Shown here: one piece after another, positions 25,871 to 35,097 of the stretch
Position numbering within the stretch: the first letter of the stretch is position 1
How the letters are laid out: every line of letters begins with the position of its first letter
Assembly: GCA_963697355.1 (NCBI GenBank)
Contig: CAVONV010000021.1
Span: forward strand, 248,001 to 312,000
Direction: 5' to 3'
Length of the DNA: 64,000 bases
Source: CAVONV01 sp963697355
Lineage (GTDB): Bacteria; Acidobacteriota; Vicinamibacteria; Marinacidobacterales; DATDRI01
The notes under the pieces: generated by a model
The model's input: only the letters and a program-made list of their open reading frames with translations
The model's database searches: none
What the model was told of the DNA's origin: nothing
Made by a program: the position numbers and the translations under genes

Positions 25871-27340
25871 TCAGGCCTCCGGTTTGAGTTTCTCGAGCTC
25901 GTGCTTGAGGAGATCCCAGGCTGCTTTCACATGCTCCTCGGTGGTTCGCAGGTGACCGATGGCCATTCTCAGTGAGAAACGACCCTCCAAGCGGGTGTGG
26001 GAGAGAAAAACCCTTCCGGTATTGTTGACCGCGTCCAGGAGCCGTTGATTGAGTTCATCGAGCTCCTCTTCCACCACCCCTTCCGGGCAAGCCCGAAAGC
26101 ACACCGTACTGAAAGGCACCGGTGCCAGCCTCTTGTAGTCCCGATCCGCATCGATCCATGACGCGAGATCACGTGCCAGCCGAATGTGGTGACGGATTCG
26201 GTCTGCGAGCCCGGCCGCACCGAAATATCGGAGGACCATCCAGAGCTTGAGGGCGCGGAAACGGCGACCTAGTTGGATCCCATAGTCCATGAAATTCGTA
26301 ACTAACTCTCCTTCAGCAGTTTTGAGGTACTCGGGCACGAGAGTGAACGCCTGCTTGAGGATGTCGGGCCGCCTCGTATAGCAAGCGGAGAAGTCGATGG
26401 GCGTGAAAAGCCACTTGTGAGGGCTCACGACGAGAGAATCGGCTCGTTCACAGCCCTTGAGGACCCACCTCATCTCCGGGACGATGGCAGCTGAACCACC
26501 GTAGGCAGCATCCACATGGAGCCAAATTCCATGGCTTTCACAAATATCGGCGACGGCGGGAACCGGGTCCACGCTAGTCGTGGAGGTGGTTCCGACCGTA
26601 GCTGCCACACAGAAAGGTTTCCAGCCATCCGCGACGTCTTCGCGAATAGCCCGGTTGAGCGCGATCGGATCCATGCGGAACTCGTTGTCGGTCGGTATTT
26701 TACGGACACCTTCTTTTCCTATCCCGAGGAGGATGGCGCCCTTATCGATTGAGGAGTGGGACTGTTCGGAACAATAGAGCCGGAGGCGGGGTAGGTTGGG
26801 GCGCCCCGAAAGACCCTTCTCCCTCGCGTCTAGGCCCGGGACTGCCTCTCGAGCGGCCGCCATTGCGCACAAGCTGCCCACGGACGCGGAGTCGAAGACA
26901 ATGCCGAAGAGACCTTTCGGTAAGCCGAGGAGTTGTCGGAGCCAGTCGAGTACGGCCTCTTCGAGTTCCGTTGCGGCGGGAGAAGTGCGCCACAACATGG
27001 CGTTGACGTTGAGTGCTGACATGAGGAGCTCACCAAGCACGCCGGGTCCCGAACCGGTAATCGAAAAATACGCAAAGAACGAAGGGTGGTTCCAATGCGT
27101 AATCCCTGGGAGTATCTGTTGCTGGAAATCGTTGAAAATCAGCTCCATGGGTTCACCATGCTCAGGGGGCGACGTGGGGAGTTTCGAGCGAATGTCGCCT
27201 GGATCCACTTGGGCGAGGACCGGGTATTGTTCCGGGTGGGAGAAATAGTCGATGACCCAGTCTACGAACTGATGTCCATATTGCCGGAGGTCTTCCGGCG
27301 GCATATCGGGCCAGTTGGGGCGGTCTTCAGCATCCTTCAT
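25871..27340 (-). CDS. PLP-dependent group II decarboxylase (aromatic-L-amino-acid decarboxylase-like)
   Basis: The protein has 489 residues. Features are WPDMPPEDLRQYGHQFVDWV, GITHWNHPSFFAYFSITGSG, LNVNAMLWRTSPAATELE, FDSASVGSLCAMAAAREA, GIWLHVDAAYGGSAA with the cofactor Asp, and SPHKWLFTPIDFSACYTR with the PLP-binding Lys. This is the pattern of tyrosine, tryptophan or DOPA decarboxylases. It would decarboxylate an aromatic amino acid to an amine; the exact substrate cannot be read. GGAGGT sits seven bases before the ATG. It is divergent from the DAO gene and close to the deiodinase-like gene, so tyrosine derivatives are a plausible shared theme. Confidence 0.92.
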   Translation of the reverse strand: MKDAEDRPNWPDMPPEDLRQYGHQFVDWVIDYFSHPEQYPVLAQVDPGDIRSKLPTSPPEHGEPMELIFNDFQQQILPGITHWNHPSFFAYFSITGSGPGVLGELLMSALNVNAMLWRTSPAATELEEAVLDWLRQLLGLPKGLFGIVFDSASVGSLCAMAAAREAVPGLDAREKGLSGRPNLPRLRLYCSEQSHSSIDKGAILLGIGKEGVRKIPTDNEFRMDPIALNRAIREDVADGWKPFCVAATVGTTSTTSVDPVPAVADICESHGIWLHVDAAYGGSAAIVPEMRWVLKGCERADSLVVSPHKWLFTPIDFSACYTRRPDILKQAFTLVPEYLKTAEGELVTNFMDYGIQLGRRFRALKLWMVLRYFGAAGLADRIRHHIRLARDLASWIDADRDYKRLAPVPFSTVCFRACPEGVVEEELDELNQRLLDAVNNTGRVFLSHTRLEGRFSLRMAIGHLRTTEEHVKAAWDLLKHELEKLKPEA

Positions 27341-27468
27341 CGCTTTACCTCCGGAGAAACGGTTTTCTCACAGATGTCCTGCGCTTCGCAAGATAGGTCT
27401 TCCTTGTCACGATTGCCAGGAGGCCATGGTCCGCTCTAAGCTCAGGCGGGCTAGAAGAGGAGTAGTGT

Positions 27469-28617
27469 ATGCGAACGGCTGAGGTGGCCATCATTGGCGG
27501 AGGCGTTGTGGGGTGCTCGATCGCTTATCACTTGGCATCCCAAGGAATGAAAAACATCGTCATCTTCGAGCGGGAGGAGCTGTTGGGTACGGGGGCCACG
27601 GCCAAGTGCGCTGGCGGGGTGCGACTACAGTTTTCCACCCCGGCGAACGTGGCTCTGTCGCAGTGGAGTATCGCGGCGTTAAAGAGATTCGAGGACGAGA
27701 TCGGAGAGCCGGTGGATTTCCGTCAGAATGGCTATCTTTTTGTGCTGACACGGGAAGAGGACCTCGAAGTTTTTCGCGAGAATGCCGCGCGCCAACAGCA
27801 AATGGAAGTGCCGGTCCAGGTGATTTCACCGGCGGACGCCCGGAGGATAGTGCCGGACCTCGAAACAGACGATCTCGTTGCTGCCACGTTCTGCTCGGCG
27901 GATGGACTCGTGAACCCACACGCGATGGTTCAAGGTTACGCGAAACGCGCTCGGGACTTGGGAGCTCTCATCCTGACGTCGACCGAAGTGACCAGAATGG
28001 AGTTGTCTTCGAGCAAGGTCAAAGCTCTGGTTGCTGGCGGCGAGCGCTGGGAGATCAACTGGGTCGTCAACGCCGCCGGCCCTTGGGCCGGACGTGTCGG
28101 ACAATTGGCTGGCACCCATGTGCCTGTTCAGCCGTATCGGCGGATGGGCTTTACATCAGAGCCCTTGCCCTGGATCCCAGACACGTTTCCCATGCTCATT
28201 GACTGGAGTACGGGAGTCTACATGCACAAGGAAAGTGGAGGCATGTTGATGGGCGAGTCCGATCGAGACGAGCCGCCTAGCTTCAATCAACAGGCCGATT
28301 GGGATTACCTCGCTCGAGTTGGTGAGCATGCGGTTCGCCGTGTGCCTCGCCTGTCCGATGCTAAGATCCGAAGCGGCTGGGCAGGTCTCTATGAGGTGTC
28401 TCCGGATCACAATGCCATTCTAGGACTGGTTGCAGATGTGGAGAATTTCGTTTGCGCCAACGGATTCAGCGGTCACGGGATGATGCATTCACCTGCCGTG
28501 GGCCAGGGATTGGCCGAGCTCATTACCACGGGTGCGGTTCGAAGCGTCGACCTGGAACCGTACACCATTCGGCGATTCAGTTTTAACAAGAGTTTGCCTG
28601 AGCATAATGTGATTTAA
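27469..28617 (+). CDS. FAD-dependent oxidoreductase, DAO/glycine-sarcosine oxidase family
   Basis: The protein has 382 residues and a DAO fold: VAIIGGGVVGCSIAYHLASQ, ATAKCAGGVRLQFSTPANV, then RQNGYLFVLTREEDLEVF, AGPWAGRVGQLAGTHVPVQP and the C-terminal FAD motif NFVCANGFSGHGMMHSPAVG. Such enzymes oxidise secondary or primary amines of small amino acids (sarcosine, glycine, dimethylglycine, D-amino acids). GAGGAG precedes the ATG. It is divergent from the decarboxylase gene (128-base gap) and followed 21 bases later by an aldo/keto reductase. The substrate is unresolved. Confidence 0.9.
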   Translation: MRTAEVAIIGGGVVGCSIAYHLASQGMKNIVIFEREELLGTGATAKCAGGVRLQFSTPANVALSQWSIAALKRFEDEIGEPVDFRQNGYLFVLTREEDLEVFRENAARQQQMEVPVQVISPADARRIVPDLETDDLVAATFCSADGLVNPHAMVQGYAKRARDLGALILTSTEVTRMELSSSKVKALVAGGERWEINWVVNAAGPWAGRVGQLAGTHVPVQPYRRMGFTSEPLPWIPDTFPMLIDWSTGVYMHKESGGMLMGESDRDEPPSFNQQADWDYLARVGEHAVRRVPRLSDAKIRSGWAGLYEVSPDHNAILGLVADVENFVCANGFSGHGMMHSPAVGQGLAELITTGAVRSVDLEPYTIRRFSFNKSLPEHNVI

Positions 28618-28638
28618 GCTTGGGAGGCAGGTTTGAGC

Positions 28639-29610
28639 ATGGTCGAGAGACGGCGACTGGGAAACACCGACCTCTATATCACGCCCATCGGGTTCGGAAC
28701 TTGGGCGTTGGGTGGGAGTGGCTGGAGCTACGGTTGGGGTCATCAGGACGACCTTGAGTCCATCATGGCCATTCGTCGCGCGGTCGAGTTGGGCATCAAT
28801 TGGCTGGATACCGCCCCGGTTTATGGGCTCGGTCATGCCGAGGAAGTCGTGGCTCGAGCCCTGAGAGAAATACCCACTTCGCTGCGCCCTTTGATTTTTA
28901 CGAAGTGCAGCCTGGTTTGGGACGAACGAAGAAAACTCAGCCATAGCCTTAAGACAGAGTCCATCAGACGTGAAGTTGACGAGAGTCTGCGCCGACTTGG
29001 GGTGGAGACGATTGACCTCTATCAGGTCCATTGGCCCTCTTTTCGGCCGGATGACCCTGCCCCTGACATCGAAGAAGGTTGGGAAACCATGGTGGATCTA
29101 CAGTCGGCTGGCAAGGTACGGTATCTAGGTGTTTCCAACTTCAATGTCGAGCAACTTGAGCGAGTTCGCGCGATTGCGCCCGTGGATTCGCTCCAATCGC
29201 CCTACTCGTTGCTCGTGAGAGACATCGAGACTGAGCTCCTACCTTACTGCCAGCGACACAACGTTGGCGTCATCGTGTACTCCCCGCTTCAGTCAGGTCT
29301 CCTGAGCGGCCAGATGAGCAGAGAGCGGATCGCTTCACTACCAGACAACGATTGGCGGGCCAAGAGAAACCCAGCCTTCCGGGAGCCTGCCCTGTCTCGG
29401 AATTTGGATCGGGTAGAATTTATTCGCGCGTTGGGTCAAAGGAACGATCGATCGCCTGCCGAGGTCGCCATTTCATGGACCCTACATCATCCTGCAGTGA
29501 CTGGAGCGATTGTTGGGGGCCGAAGCCCCTCACAGGTGGACGGCTTCATTGGGGCGATTGACTACCGTTTAACAGTGGAGGATCTCTCTGAAATTGAGGC
29601 TGCTTGGTGA
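28639..29610 (+). CDS. Aldo/keto reductase
   Basis: The protein has 323 residues with all AKR catalytic elements: Asp and Tyr in NWLDTAPVYGLGHAEEVVAR, Lys in IFTKCSLVW, and His in LYQVHWPSF. YLGVSNFNVEQLERV and the nucleotide-binding SPLQSGLLSGQM also fit. The closest general type is the AKR group that includes YajO- and L-glyceraldehyde-reductase-like proteins. It is an NADPH-dependent carbonyl reductase of unknown substrate. ATG 28639 (11 bases from GGGAGG) is preferred to TTG 28633. It is probably co-transcribed with the upstream DAO gene. Confidence 0.9.
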   Translation: MVERRRLGNTDLYITPIGFGTWALGGSGWSYGWGHQDDLESIMAIRRAVELGINWLDTAPVYGLGHAEEVVARALREIPTSLRPLIFTKCSLVWDERRKLSHSLKTESIRREVDESLRRLGVETIDLYQVHWPSFRPDDPAPDIEEGWETMVDLQSAGKVRYLGVSNFNVEQLERVRAIAPVDSLQSPYSLLVRDIETELLPYCQRHNVGVIVYSPLQSGLLSGQMSRERIASLPDNDWRAKRNPAFREPALSRNLDRVEFIRALGQRNDRSPAEVAISWTLHHPAVTGAIVGGRSPSQVDGFIGAIDYRLTVEDLSEIEAAW

Positions 29611-29717
29611 CGGATTGACGAGCGGCACAAGTTCGACTTGCGCGTTTGTCCTTTTTTCTTCTGCTACGATGCTGCGCTTCGAGCTAGACTTGCCGAGAGA
29701 GGTGTGAGTGATAATCC

Positions 29718-30362
29718 ATGTTCTTGCACGATAAGAAGACCGAAATTCCCTCGGCGGCGGCGGCCCTGCCAGGTCGTTCGGAATCCCTCTCAGTGCCTGA
29801 ATTGCATTACTTCAACGGACATTCCCTGAAGCCACCGTTTCCCGAAGGCATGCAGATGGCCATGTTCGGTCTCGGTTGCTTTTGGGGTGCTGAGAAGATT
29901 TTCTGGGAAACCGACGGAGTCTATTCCACGGCCGTTGGATACACTGCCGGCCATACTCCGAACCCTACCTATGAAGAAGTATGCACAGGGATGACGGGTC
30001 ACAACGAAGTCGTCCGTGTGGTTTTCGACCCCAAAAGGGCATCTTTTGCTAGCCTCTTGAGAACTTTCTGGGAATCGCATGATCCGACGCAAGGTATGCG
30101 ACAAGGCAACGACTTGGGTACCCAGTATCGCTCCGGTATTTATGTGTACACAGACGAGCAGAAAGAAAATGCGATCACATCACGAGATGGCTACCAAGAG
30201 GTCCTCGCAGCCGCCGGCCACGGTCACATCACCACAGAAATCCTCGACGCGACGGATTTCTACTACGCGGAGGAATACCATCAGCAATACCTTGCAAAGA
30301 ATCCTGGTGGGTACTGCGGCCTCGGCGGAACGGGCGTTGCTTGCCCCATCGGATTACCATAG
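29718..30362 (+). CDS. msrA: Peptide-methionine (S)-S-oxide reductase
   Basis: The protein has 214 residues. The active-site motif GCFWGAEKIFWETDGVYST and the downstream GYTAGHTPNPTYEEVCTG, TGHNEVVRVVFDP and FWESHDPTQGMRQGNDLGTQ identify MsrA. The C-terminal CGLGGTGVACPIGLP has two cysteines that can resolve the sulfenic intermediate. It repairs oxidised methionine in proteins using thioredoxin. An N-terminal extension of about 45 residues precedes the fold; it is not a typical signal peptide. No strong ribosome site is visible before the ATG. Confidence 0.95.
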   Translation: MFLHDKKTEIPSAAAALPGRSESLSVPELHYFNGHSLKPPFPEGMQMAMFGLGCFWGAEKIFWETDGVYSTAVGYTAGHTPNPTYEEVCTGMTGHNEVVRVVFDPKRASFASLLRTFWESHDPTQGMRQGNDLGTQYRSGIYVYTDEQKENAITSRDGYQEVLAAAGHGHITTEILDATDFYYAEEYHQQYLAKNPGGYCGLGGTGVACPIGLP

Positions 30363-30676
30363 ACAAATAATGGGTGCATGAAATGTGTGCACAGCACAGG
30401 TACCACCCTCCTATAGGAGGAGGGAAGTGCAAGAAGAAGCACAATGCTACATTTACCTGGCACCCCAGCGATCTGTGGACGCGAATACATAAGCTTGGTG
30501 ATGGAGAACGAATGGCCGTCTTGCGAGTTCTTCTGCAAAAATGCAGCGGTGCTCCTCACGGTGGGAAGAAATCACACACCTGTTGGCAACTATCTGGTGC
30601 TTTTTCTACGAGGATTCTGGAGATGGGGCGATCCAATTTCTGGTGTATCGGGTAGAAGAGAGTTCCGGCGTCCAGC
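30363..30676. other. non-coding stretch beside the RAYT gene, with a 14-base palindrome
   Basis: These 314 bases lie between msrA and the convergent RAYT gene. They contain the perfect palindrome CCTCCTATAGGAGG (30407-30420) and a CCTGGCACCCCAG segment around 30457 that resembles part of the GTGCCAG repeat family. The open frames here have no recognisable product. It may be the outer flank of the transposon unit. Confidence 0.4.
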
Positions 30677-31600
30677 TCATCCGGGCACAAGCAAAGGCAC
30701 ATACGGTCTTCGAGGCGGGAAACTACCTGGCGGGAAGACTACGTCAAGGTGGCCGGCTCGGAGCTTCTCAGCAGCCCTCCGAAAACTTGCCACAAAGTCG
30801 CTGTAAGCATCCACTAATTCCTGCATTGCTTCGCGAGTCGCGGTGATGAAAGGGGGTGCCGGAGTTCTTTTCATGTCTTTGGGAACACCGCGGCGGTCCT
30901 TTTGAAGTACCTTCTGAACGCCGAGAGGAGTAGTGCCTTGCGAAGCATGTCTGGATGCGGTTTCGGCCTCTATCTCGAGGTTCATTGCCAACACTCTTTT
31001 TCCAATTTCCTCGCGGTTCAAGTGAGCCCAGCAAGGTAGGGGGCTGATTGTAACGGTCTCATCAGAAATGTAGGTCTGTCTCCTGCCTCTAAGTCTCGAT
31101 CGGTATTCTTTGCTGCGATCGAACCATTTGCCGGTCAATGCCGAACCACCACGTAGTAAAGTTGCCGCAACGCTTGCGCCGGGCCAGTCCTTTGGGCTCG
31201 CGACGAGTCCCTCTTTGCAACCATTTGCCAAGAGATACTTTAGACGTGCCTCCTGGGCTTCCGCCTCCTGGCTGACAACTATAGAACTATAGCGCCTCCC
31301 CCAGAACTTGTCTCTCCATCGCGCTAGCCTCCCAACCTCCCTAGCGATGTTGCCATTGACAAAGCACATAAAACCAGAGAGTTGCTCCGCATCTTCGGGA
31401 GATAGAAGCATATGGTAGTGGTCTGAGAGGAACTGAAACGCGTGAATTACCATGTTGAAGCGGGCTTGGGCGCGTCCAAGGACCCCGAGGACAATCTCGA
31501 CGACTTGCTTGGTGGGGGTCATGAGGAGGCGACCCTGCATAGTACGAGCGGATACTTCCACTAGAGCACCTGCGGGGACAAATCGAAGTCTTCGTGCCAC
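30677..31600 (-). CDS. REP-associated tyrosine transposase (RAYT, Y1_Tnp superfamily)
   Basis: From GTG 31600 the protein has 307 residues. It starts ARRLRFVPAGALVEVSARTM and carries the HuH motif DHYHMLLS (His 61, His 63), followed by FMCFVNGNIAREVGRLARWR and the DKFWGRRYSSIVVSQEAEAQ block typical of this family. The remaining half is the Arg-rich C-terminal region ending FPPGSFPPRRPYVPLLVPG. RAYTs are single-strand transposases thought to move REP hairpins in trans. The frame is open to TTG 31714, but homologues begin near the RRLRFVP motif, so 31600 is preferred. A copy of the 15-base repeat lies just upstream at 31711. Confidence 0.85.
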   Translation of the reverse strand: MARRLRFVPAGALVEVSARTMQGRLLMTPTKQVVEIVLGVLGRAQARFNMVIHAFQFLSDHYHMLLSPEDAEQLSGFMCFVNGNIAREVGRLARWRDKFWGRRYSSIVVSQEAEAQEARLKYLLANGCKEGLVASPKDWPGASVAATLLRGGSALTGKWFDRSKEYRSRLRGRRQTYISDETVTISPLPCWAHLNREEIGKRVLAMNLEIEAETASRHASQGTTPLGVQKVLQKDRRGVPKDMKRTPAPPFITATREAMQELVDAYSDFVASFRRAAEKLRAGHLDVVFPPGSFPPRRPYVPLLVPG

Positions 31601-31710
31601 ATCACATAGAGACGAAGAAAAGGCGTCTTGACCTCCCTGTGGACTATTGTTTTTCAGCTCTGTGCCCTTGGAATTGGTGAGGAGAGGGGATTGAGGAGAC
31701 TGAATCAGCG

Positions 31711-31725
31711 ACAAGTGGGTGGCAC
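31711..31725 (-). repeat. REP-like repeat copy A
   Basis: ACAAGTGGGTGGCAC on the plus strand (GTGCCACCCACTTGT in family orientation). It is just upstream of the RAYT gene and is flanked by CATCCTG, as is copy C. Confidence 0.7.
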
Positions 31726-31734
31726 CAGGATGGG

Positions 31735-33180
31735 CTATTTTCGGCGTTCGGAAAGCGATGAACGGCCGCTCTGTTCGGTTCGCCCATAGCCGGTGAGAAT
31801 CGCCAGTAAGACCATCCCAAGTAGCAGCCAGGAGTGAAAGTTGTATATGCCGGTGACAAACGGAGACAAGCGCGGCATACCGAGCTCCGCGCCTGATGCT
31901 GATGTGCTCGCAGCCAGAATCACAGGGATGAAGTACGGGAAGAGGAACGGATAGGTACAGACAGTTAAGTCCAATAAGTTAGCGCGTCGGTAGGAACTTA
32001 TGCCGAAACGCTCACCTGTTTCTCGAGCGAATTGTCCTACGGTGAGTATGGCCACGACACTGTGTGTGGTCAAGGCGACTGCGGCCGAGGTTGCACCGAA
32101 GATGGAAAACTCCGCCCCTCTTGGCGTCCTGATTCGTTTGCGGGCTGACACGACGAGGCGGTCTAGTATCCCTGATGCGCGGAGAGCGGAGACCAGTCCC
32201 ATCAGTAGCAATGTGAAAACCGAAACACCGATCCCTCGCTCAAAACCTTCCAAGAGAATGCCCTTTGCCCGGAAGTCGCCTGATTCCACGTACAAGAGCT
32301 GGGCCGGACGCACAAGGCCGAAGGCAAAACCGATGGAGGCACAAGCAAGAATTCCCAATAAAAGGCATTCCAACAGGTGACGTCCCGCCAACAGGAGGAC
32401 CATGACCAGGATCGGGACCAGCAAAGATGGCAAGCCTCGTGGAGATCCTCCTGATAGGTGCTGAGATGCATCCCGCAGGGGTTCTGCCCCGCCCAAAGTG
32501 GCGAAAAGAACAAGAGCGCCAAACGCGGCAGGAAGTGCATACTTGAGGCGGCTTCGAACAACGCCACCCACATCGGCTTGTTGAGTCAGCGCGGAAGCTA
32601 TTGTGGTGTCAGAGATTGGTGAGATGTTGTCACCAAAGGTAGCTCCTCCCAGAATGGCACCCATGAGAATAGGCGGATCCGCTCCGAGCGAGCTCCCGGC
32701 GGGATAGAGTAGCGGGCCGCACAGAAGTATCGTCCCGATGCTGGTTCCCGTCGTGGTGGATACTGCGCAGCAGACTAGGAACGTCGCCGCTACGTAGCCA
32801 CCGCCTGAAACGCCAGTGCGATGAGCAATCCAGATGAGAGCCTCGATAAGCCCAGCAGCGTTCATGAGCGTTCCCAGTACGCCGGCAAGCAACCAGGCCA
32901 TGACCATGATCATCACGATAGGTTGACTCATTCCTTGGATGATGGTCTCGCAGTATGCTTTCCTATCGTCGACCAGGAGGAGCCCTAGCGTCATGGCGGC
33001 GAGAAGCACTGGCCAAAAACCTCGTTCATCGGGCGCTCCGGAGAGCCCGAGCCACGCTACACCCATGAGAAACAAGAGAAAGGGGGCGAGATTCCCCACG
33101 GGTCCTCCGTGGAATTGGAGGGTTGATGGGTTAGGTTCTTCTTGCACTTCCCGAGAGTCCCTGATTACGAAACAGTCCAC
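31735..33180 (-). CDS. NhaC-family Na+/H+ antiporter-like membrane protein
   Basis: The protein has 481 residues and about 11-12 membrane helices. The NhaC signature GATFGDNISPISDTTIASAL is present, with GLPSLLVPILVMVLLLAGR, SAAVALTTHSVVAILTVG and NLLDLTVCTYPFLFPYFIPV in later helices. It should exchange sodium (or another ion or small metabolite, as in some NhaC members) for protons across the inner membrane. The start is uncertain: the GTG at 33180 gives a hydrophilic N-terminus of about 28 residues before the first helix. A repeat copy (31711) and the RAYT gene follow its end. Confidence 0.85.
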   Translation of the reverse strand: MDCFVIRDSREVQEEPNPSTLQFHGGPVGNLAPFLLFLMGVAWLGLSGAPDERGFWPVLLAAMTLGLLLVDDRKAYCETIIQGMSQPIVMIMVMAWLLAGVLGTLMNAAGLIEALIWIAHRTGVSGGGYVAATFLVCCAVSTTTGTSIGTILLCGPLLYPAGSSLGADPPILMGAILGGATFGDNISPISDTTIASALTQQADVGGVVRSRLKYALPAAFGALVLFATLGGAEPLRDASQHLSGGSPRGLPSLLVPILVMVLLLAGRHLLECLLLGILACASIGFAFGLVRPAQLLYVESGDFRAKGILLEGFERGIGVSVFTLLLMGLVSALRASGILDRLVVSARKRIRTPRGAEFSIFGATSAAVALTTHSVVAILTVGQFARETGERFGISSYRRANLLDLTVCTYPFLFPYFIPVILAASTSASGAELGMPRLSPFVTGIYNFHSWLLLGMVLLAILTGYGRTEQSGRSSLSERRK

Positions 33181-33261
33181 GGATTATAGCCGGATTCCCA
33201 TCTGCGACGATCGAACTTTGGGTTCTCTCGAGGGATTTGAAAGAATAGGGTGGCAGAAGGA

Positions 33262-33276
33262 ACAAGTGGCTGGCAC
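33262..33276 (-). repeat. REP-like repeat copy B
   Basis: ACAAGTGGCTGGCAC, family orientation GTGCCAGCCACTTGT, lies 25 bases before the predicted start of the DUF885 gene, within the divergent gap. Confidence 0.7.
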
Positions 33277-33301
33277 CAACATGGAACCGGAGACTCGTGG
33301 A

Positions 33302-35038
33302 ATGAACTTTGGACATGGGAGGACGTGCATCAAGAGGAAGGGTCGACCATGGTTTTGGATAGTAGGGTTGTGCCTCTTGGCTGGGACATGCCAGTACCCA
33401 TCGCGAGACGACCAGCGTCGCGAAGATGGTATGTTGAGCCGCTTGGCTGGAGATTACTATGAGGCTCGGGTTCACTTCTACCCTGTGGAGGCGACAAAGA
33501 AGGGGCACCATGAGTTCGACAGCGAGCTGGGAAGCTATTCTCGAGGAGATTTCGAGAGACGGTTGGCCTGGCTTCACAACTTTCGTCAAAGACTCTTGGG
33601 AGTTGATGTAACGAATGTCTCACCTTCCGCGTATGTCGACTGGTTACTGCTTACGAGCGCCGTCAAAGGTGAAATATACGAGCTGGCTGAAATAGGAAAC
33701 TGGAAACGCTCACCTCTTTACTACAGTCGAGCGATTCGTGATGGACTCCTGAGCTTACTATCGAGCGAATCTCCCTCGAGCACCAAGACTCCTGCTCTTG
33801 TCTCTCGCCTCAATCAGATACCGTCCTTCCTCGAGCTTGCTCGGGTGAATATCGAGACATCGGACCGATTGCTGATTGAGGAGGGCATATTGGAACTCAA
33901 TAGGTGCCGGGGGATCGTCGAACGTCTTCCGGCGGCCTTGGAAGGGGGGGCACCGCCGCGCGAGCTAGCTGAGCTCGGACAGAGGAGTCGTGATGCCGCA
34001 CGAGCCCTACGGGAGTTTGTTGCCCATCTCGAGGCTGAGGTTCTCCCTGGTGCAACCGCTGCCCATATCCTCGGGTCCGAGGCGCTCGGCCGTCTGCTTC
34101 GCTATCAGGAAATGGAAGACACATCGCTTGAGAGAATTCGTTTGGACGCCGAGCGAGCGGTTGCGGCAGCGCAAGTGGAAATGATGGACATTGCTGCGCG
34201 GTTGGAGACTTCCCCTTCTCTAGTCAATGTATTTGCCGTGATGGCAAAGGATCGTCTTTCCGAGACGGAACTTCTTCCTCGTACCCAGGAGTTCTACAAG
34301 GAGGTCGAGACTTTTGTGGGAGAACATCACCTCACCTCTCGCCCTTCCGAAGATGCGATTCGAATCATTGAAAACCCACTCCGTTTTGGAGATGGGGAGT
34401 CCGTCGTCCTGGAATCAGCCGGCCCGCTGGAAAACGATCCGAAACCATCCTTTCTTGTGTTGACTTTGCCCCAGCCAACTCGGCAGCCTCCGCAGATTGA
34501 AACCTATCTGCGGGATCTTTCTGCGCGCTCGCTCAAGTTGGCGTTGATTCGTGAGGTTTATCCCGGTAAGGCTTTGTACGATTCCTCACTGGCAAGGTCG
34601 AAGAGCACTATCCGGAAGCTTCTAACCTCAGAAGTGCACCGAGAAGGTTGGGGTCACTACGTCGAACAGTTGCTCATTGAACAGGGTTACGCGTGGGAAG
34701 ACCCCCTGCTTCGGTTGTATCAACTCCATCTCGCCCTAATTGAACAGTGCCGATTGATCGTTGCAATAGATTTTCATACAGGTGTCATTGGTTTGGCAGA
34801 TGCGGTTCAAATCTTCCACGAGGAGACTTATCTCGATGTGGAAAGAGCTCGACAAGAAGTGAGAGCTGTTGCGGTCGATCCTAACAAATGGAACGCCGGC
34901 TTAGGGAAGCTGAGAATACTCCAACTGCGGGAGCGATATCTCCAAGACGGTGCCGAATCGATGGATCTGGGCTGGTTCCACGACGTACTGCTGGACCACG
35001 CAGGTCTTCCATTGGCGCTCGTGTCCTTCGATCGTTGA
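33302..35038 (+). CDS. DUF885 lipoprotein lacking the zinc-binding HExxH-type motif
   Basis: The protein has 578 residues. A signal peptide (GRPWFWIVGLCLLAGTC) ends in a probable lipobox Cys. The body follows DUF885: YYEARVHFYPVEATKKGHHE, AYVDWLLLTSAVKGEIYELA, QIPSFLELARVNIETSDRLL, and a C-terminal EGWGHYVEQLLIEQGY and FHEETYLDVERARQEV. DUF885 proteins normally carry an HExYPGH zinc-peptidase-like motif; here the equivalent reads REVYPGK (34550-34570), so both His ligands are lost. It may be an inactive relative. Starts are possible at 33281 or 33302; the frame also runs back into the antiporter gene, which I discount. Confidence 0.8.
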   Translation: MNFGHGRTCIKRKGRPWFWIVGLCLLAGTCQYPSRDDQRREDGMLSRLAGDYYEARVHFYPVEATKKGHHEFDSELGSYSRGDFERRLAWLHNFRQRLLGVDVTNVSPSAYVDWLLLTSAVKGEIYELAEIGNWKRSPLYYSRAIRDGLLSLLSSESPSSTKTPALVSRLNQIPSFLELARVNIETSDRLLIEEGILELNRCRGIVERLPAALEGGAPPRELAELGQRSRDAARALREFVAHLEAEVLPGATAAHILGSEALGRLLRYQEMEDTSLERIRLDAERAVAAAQVEMMDIAARLETSPSLVNVFAVMAKDRLSETELLPRTQEFYKEVETFVGEHHLTSRPSEDAIRIIENPLRFGDGESVVLESAGPLENDPKPSFLVLTLPQPTRQPPQIETYLRDLSARSLKLALIREVYPGKALYDSSLARSKSTIRKLLTSEVHREGWGHYVEQLLIEQGYAWEDPLLRLYQLHLALIEQCRLIVAIDFHTGVIGLADAVQIFHEETYLDVERARQEVRAVAVDPNKWNAGLGKLRILQLRERYLQDGAESMDLGWFHDVLLDHAGLPLALVSFDR

Positions 35039-35097
35039 CCTCGTCTCCTCTGCTACCTTCCAGGCCTACCCCTAAGATTGATATCTGGGCGGCTAGT

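Noticed and set aside
30374..30846. three overlapping plus-strand frames after msrA
   Set aside because: They disagree in frame, are Cys/Trp-rich in no known pattern and overlap the RAYT gene end.
32939..33301. upstream extension of the DUF885 frame
   Set aside because: It overlaps the antiporter gene and encodes no conserved sequence; the signal peptide begins at 33302.
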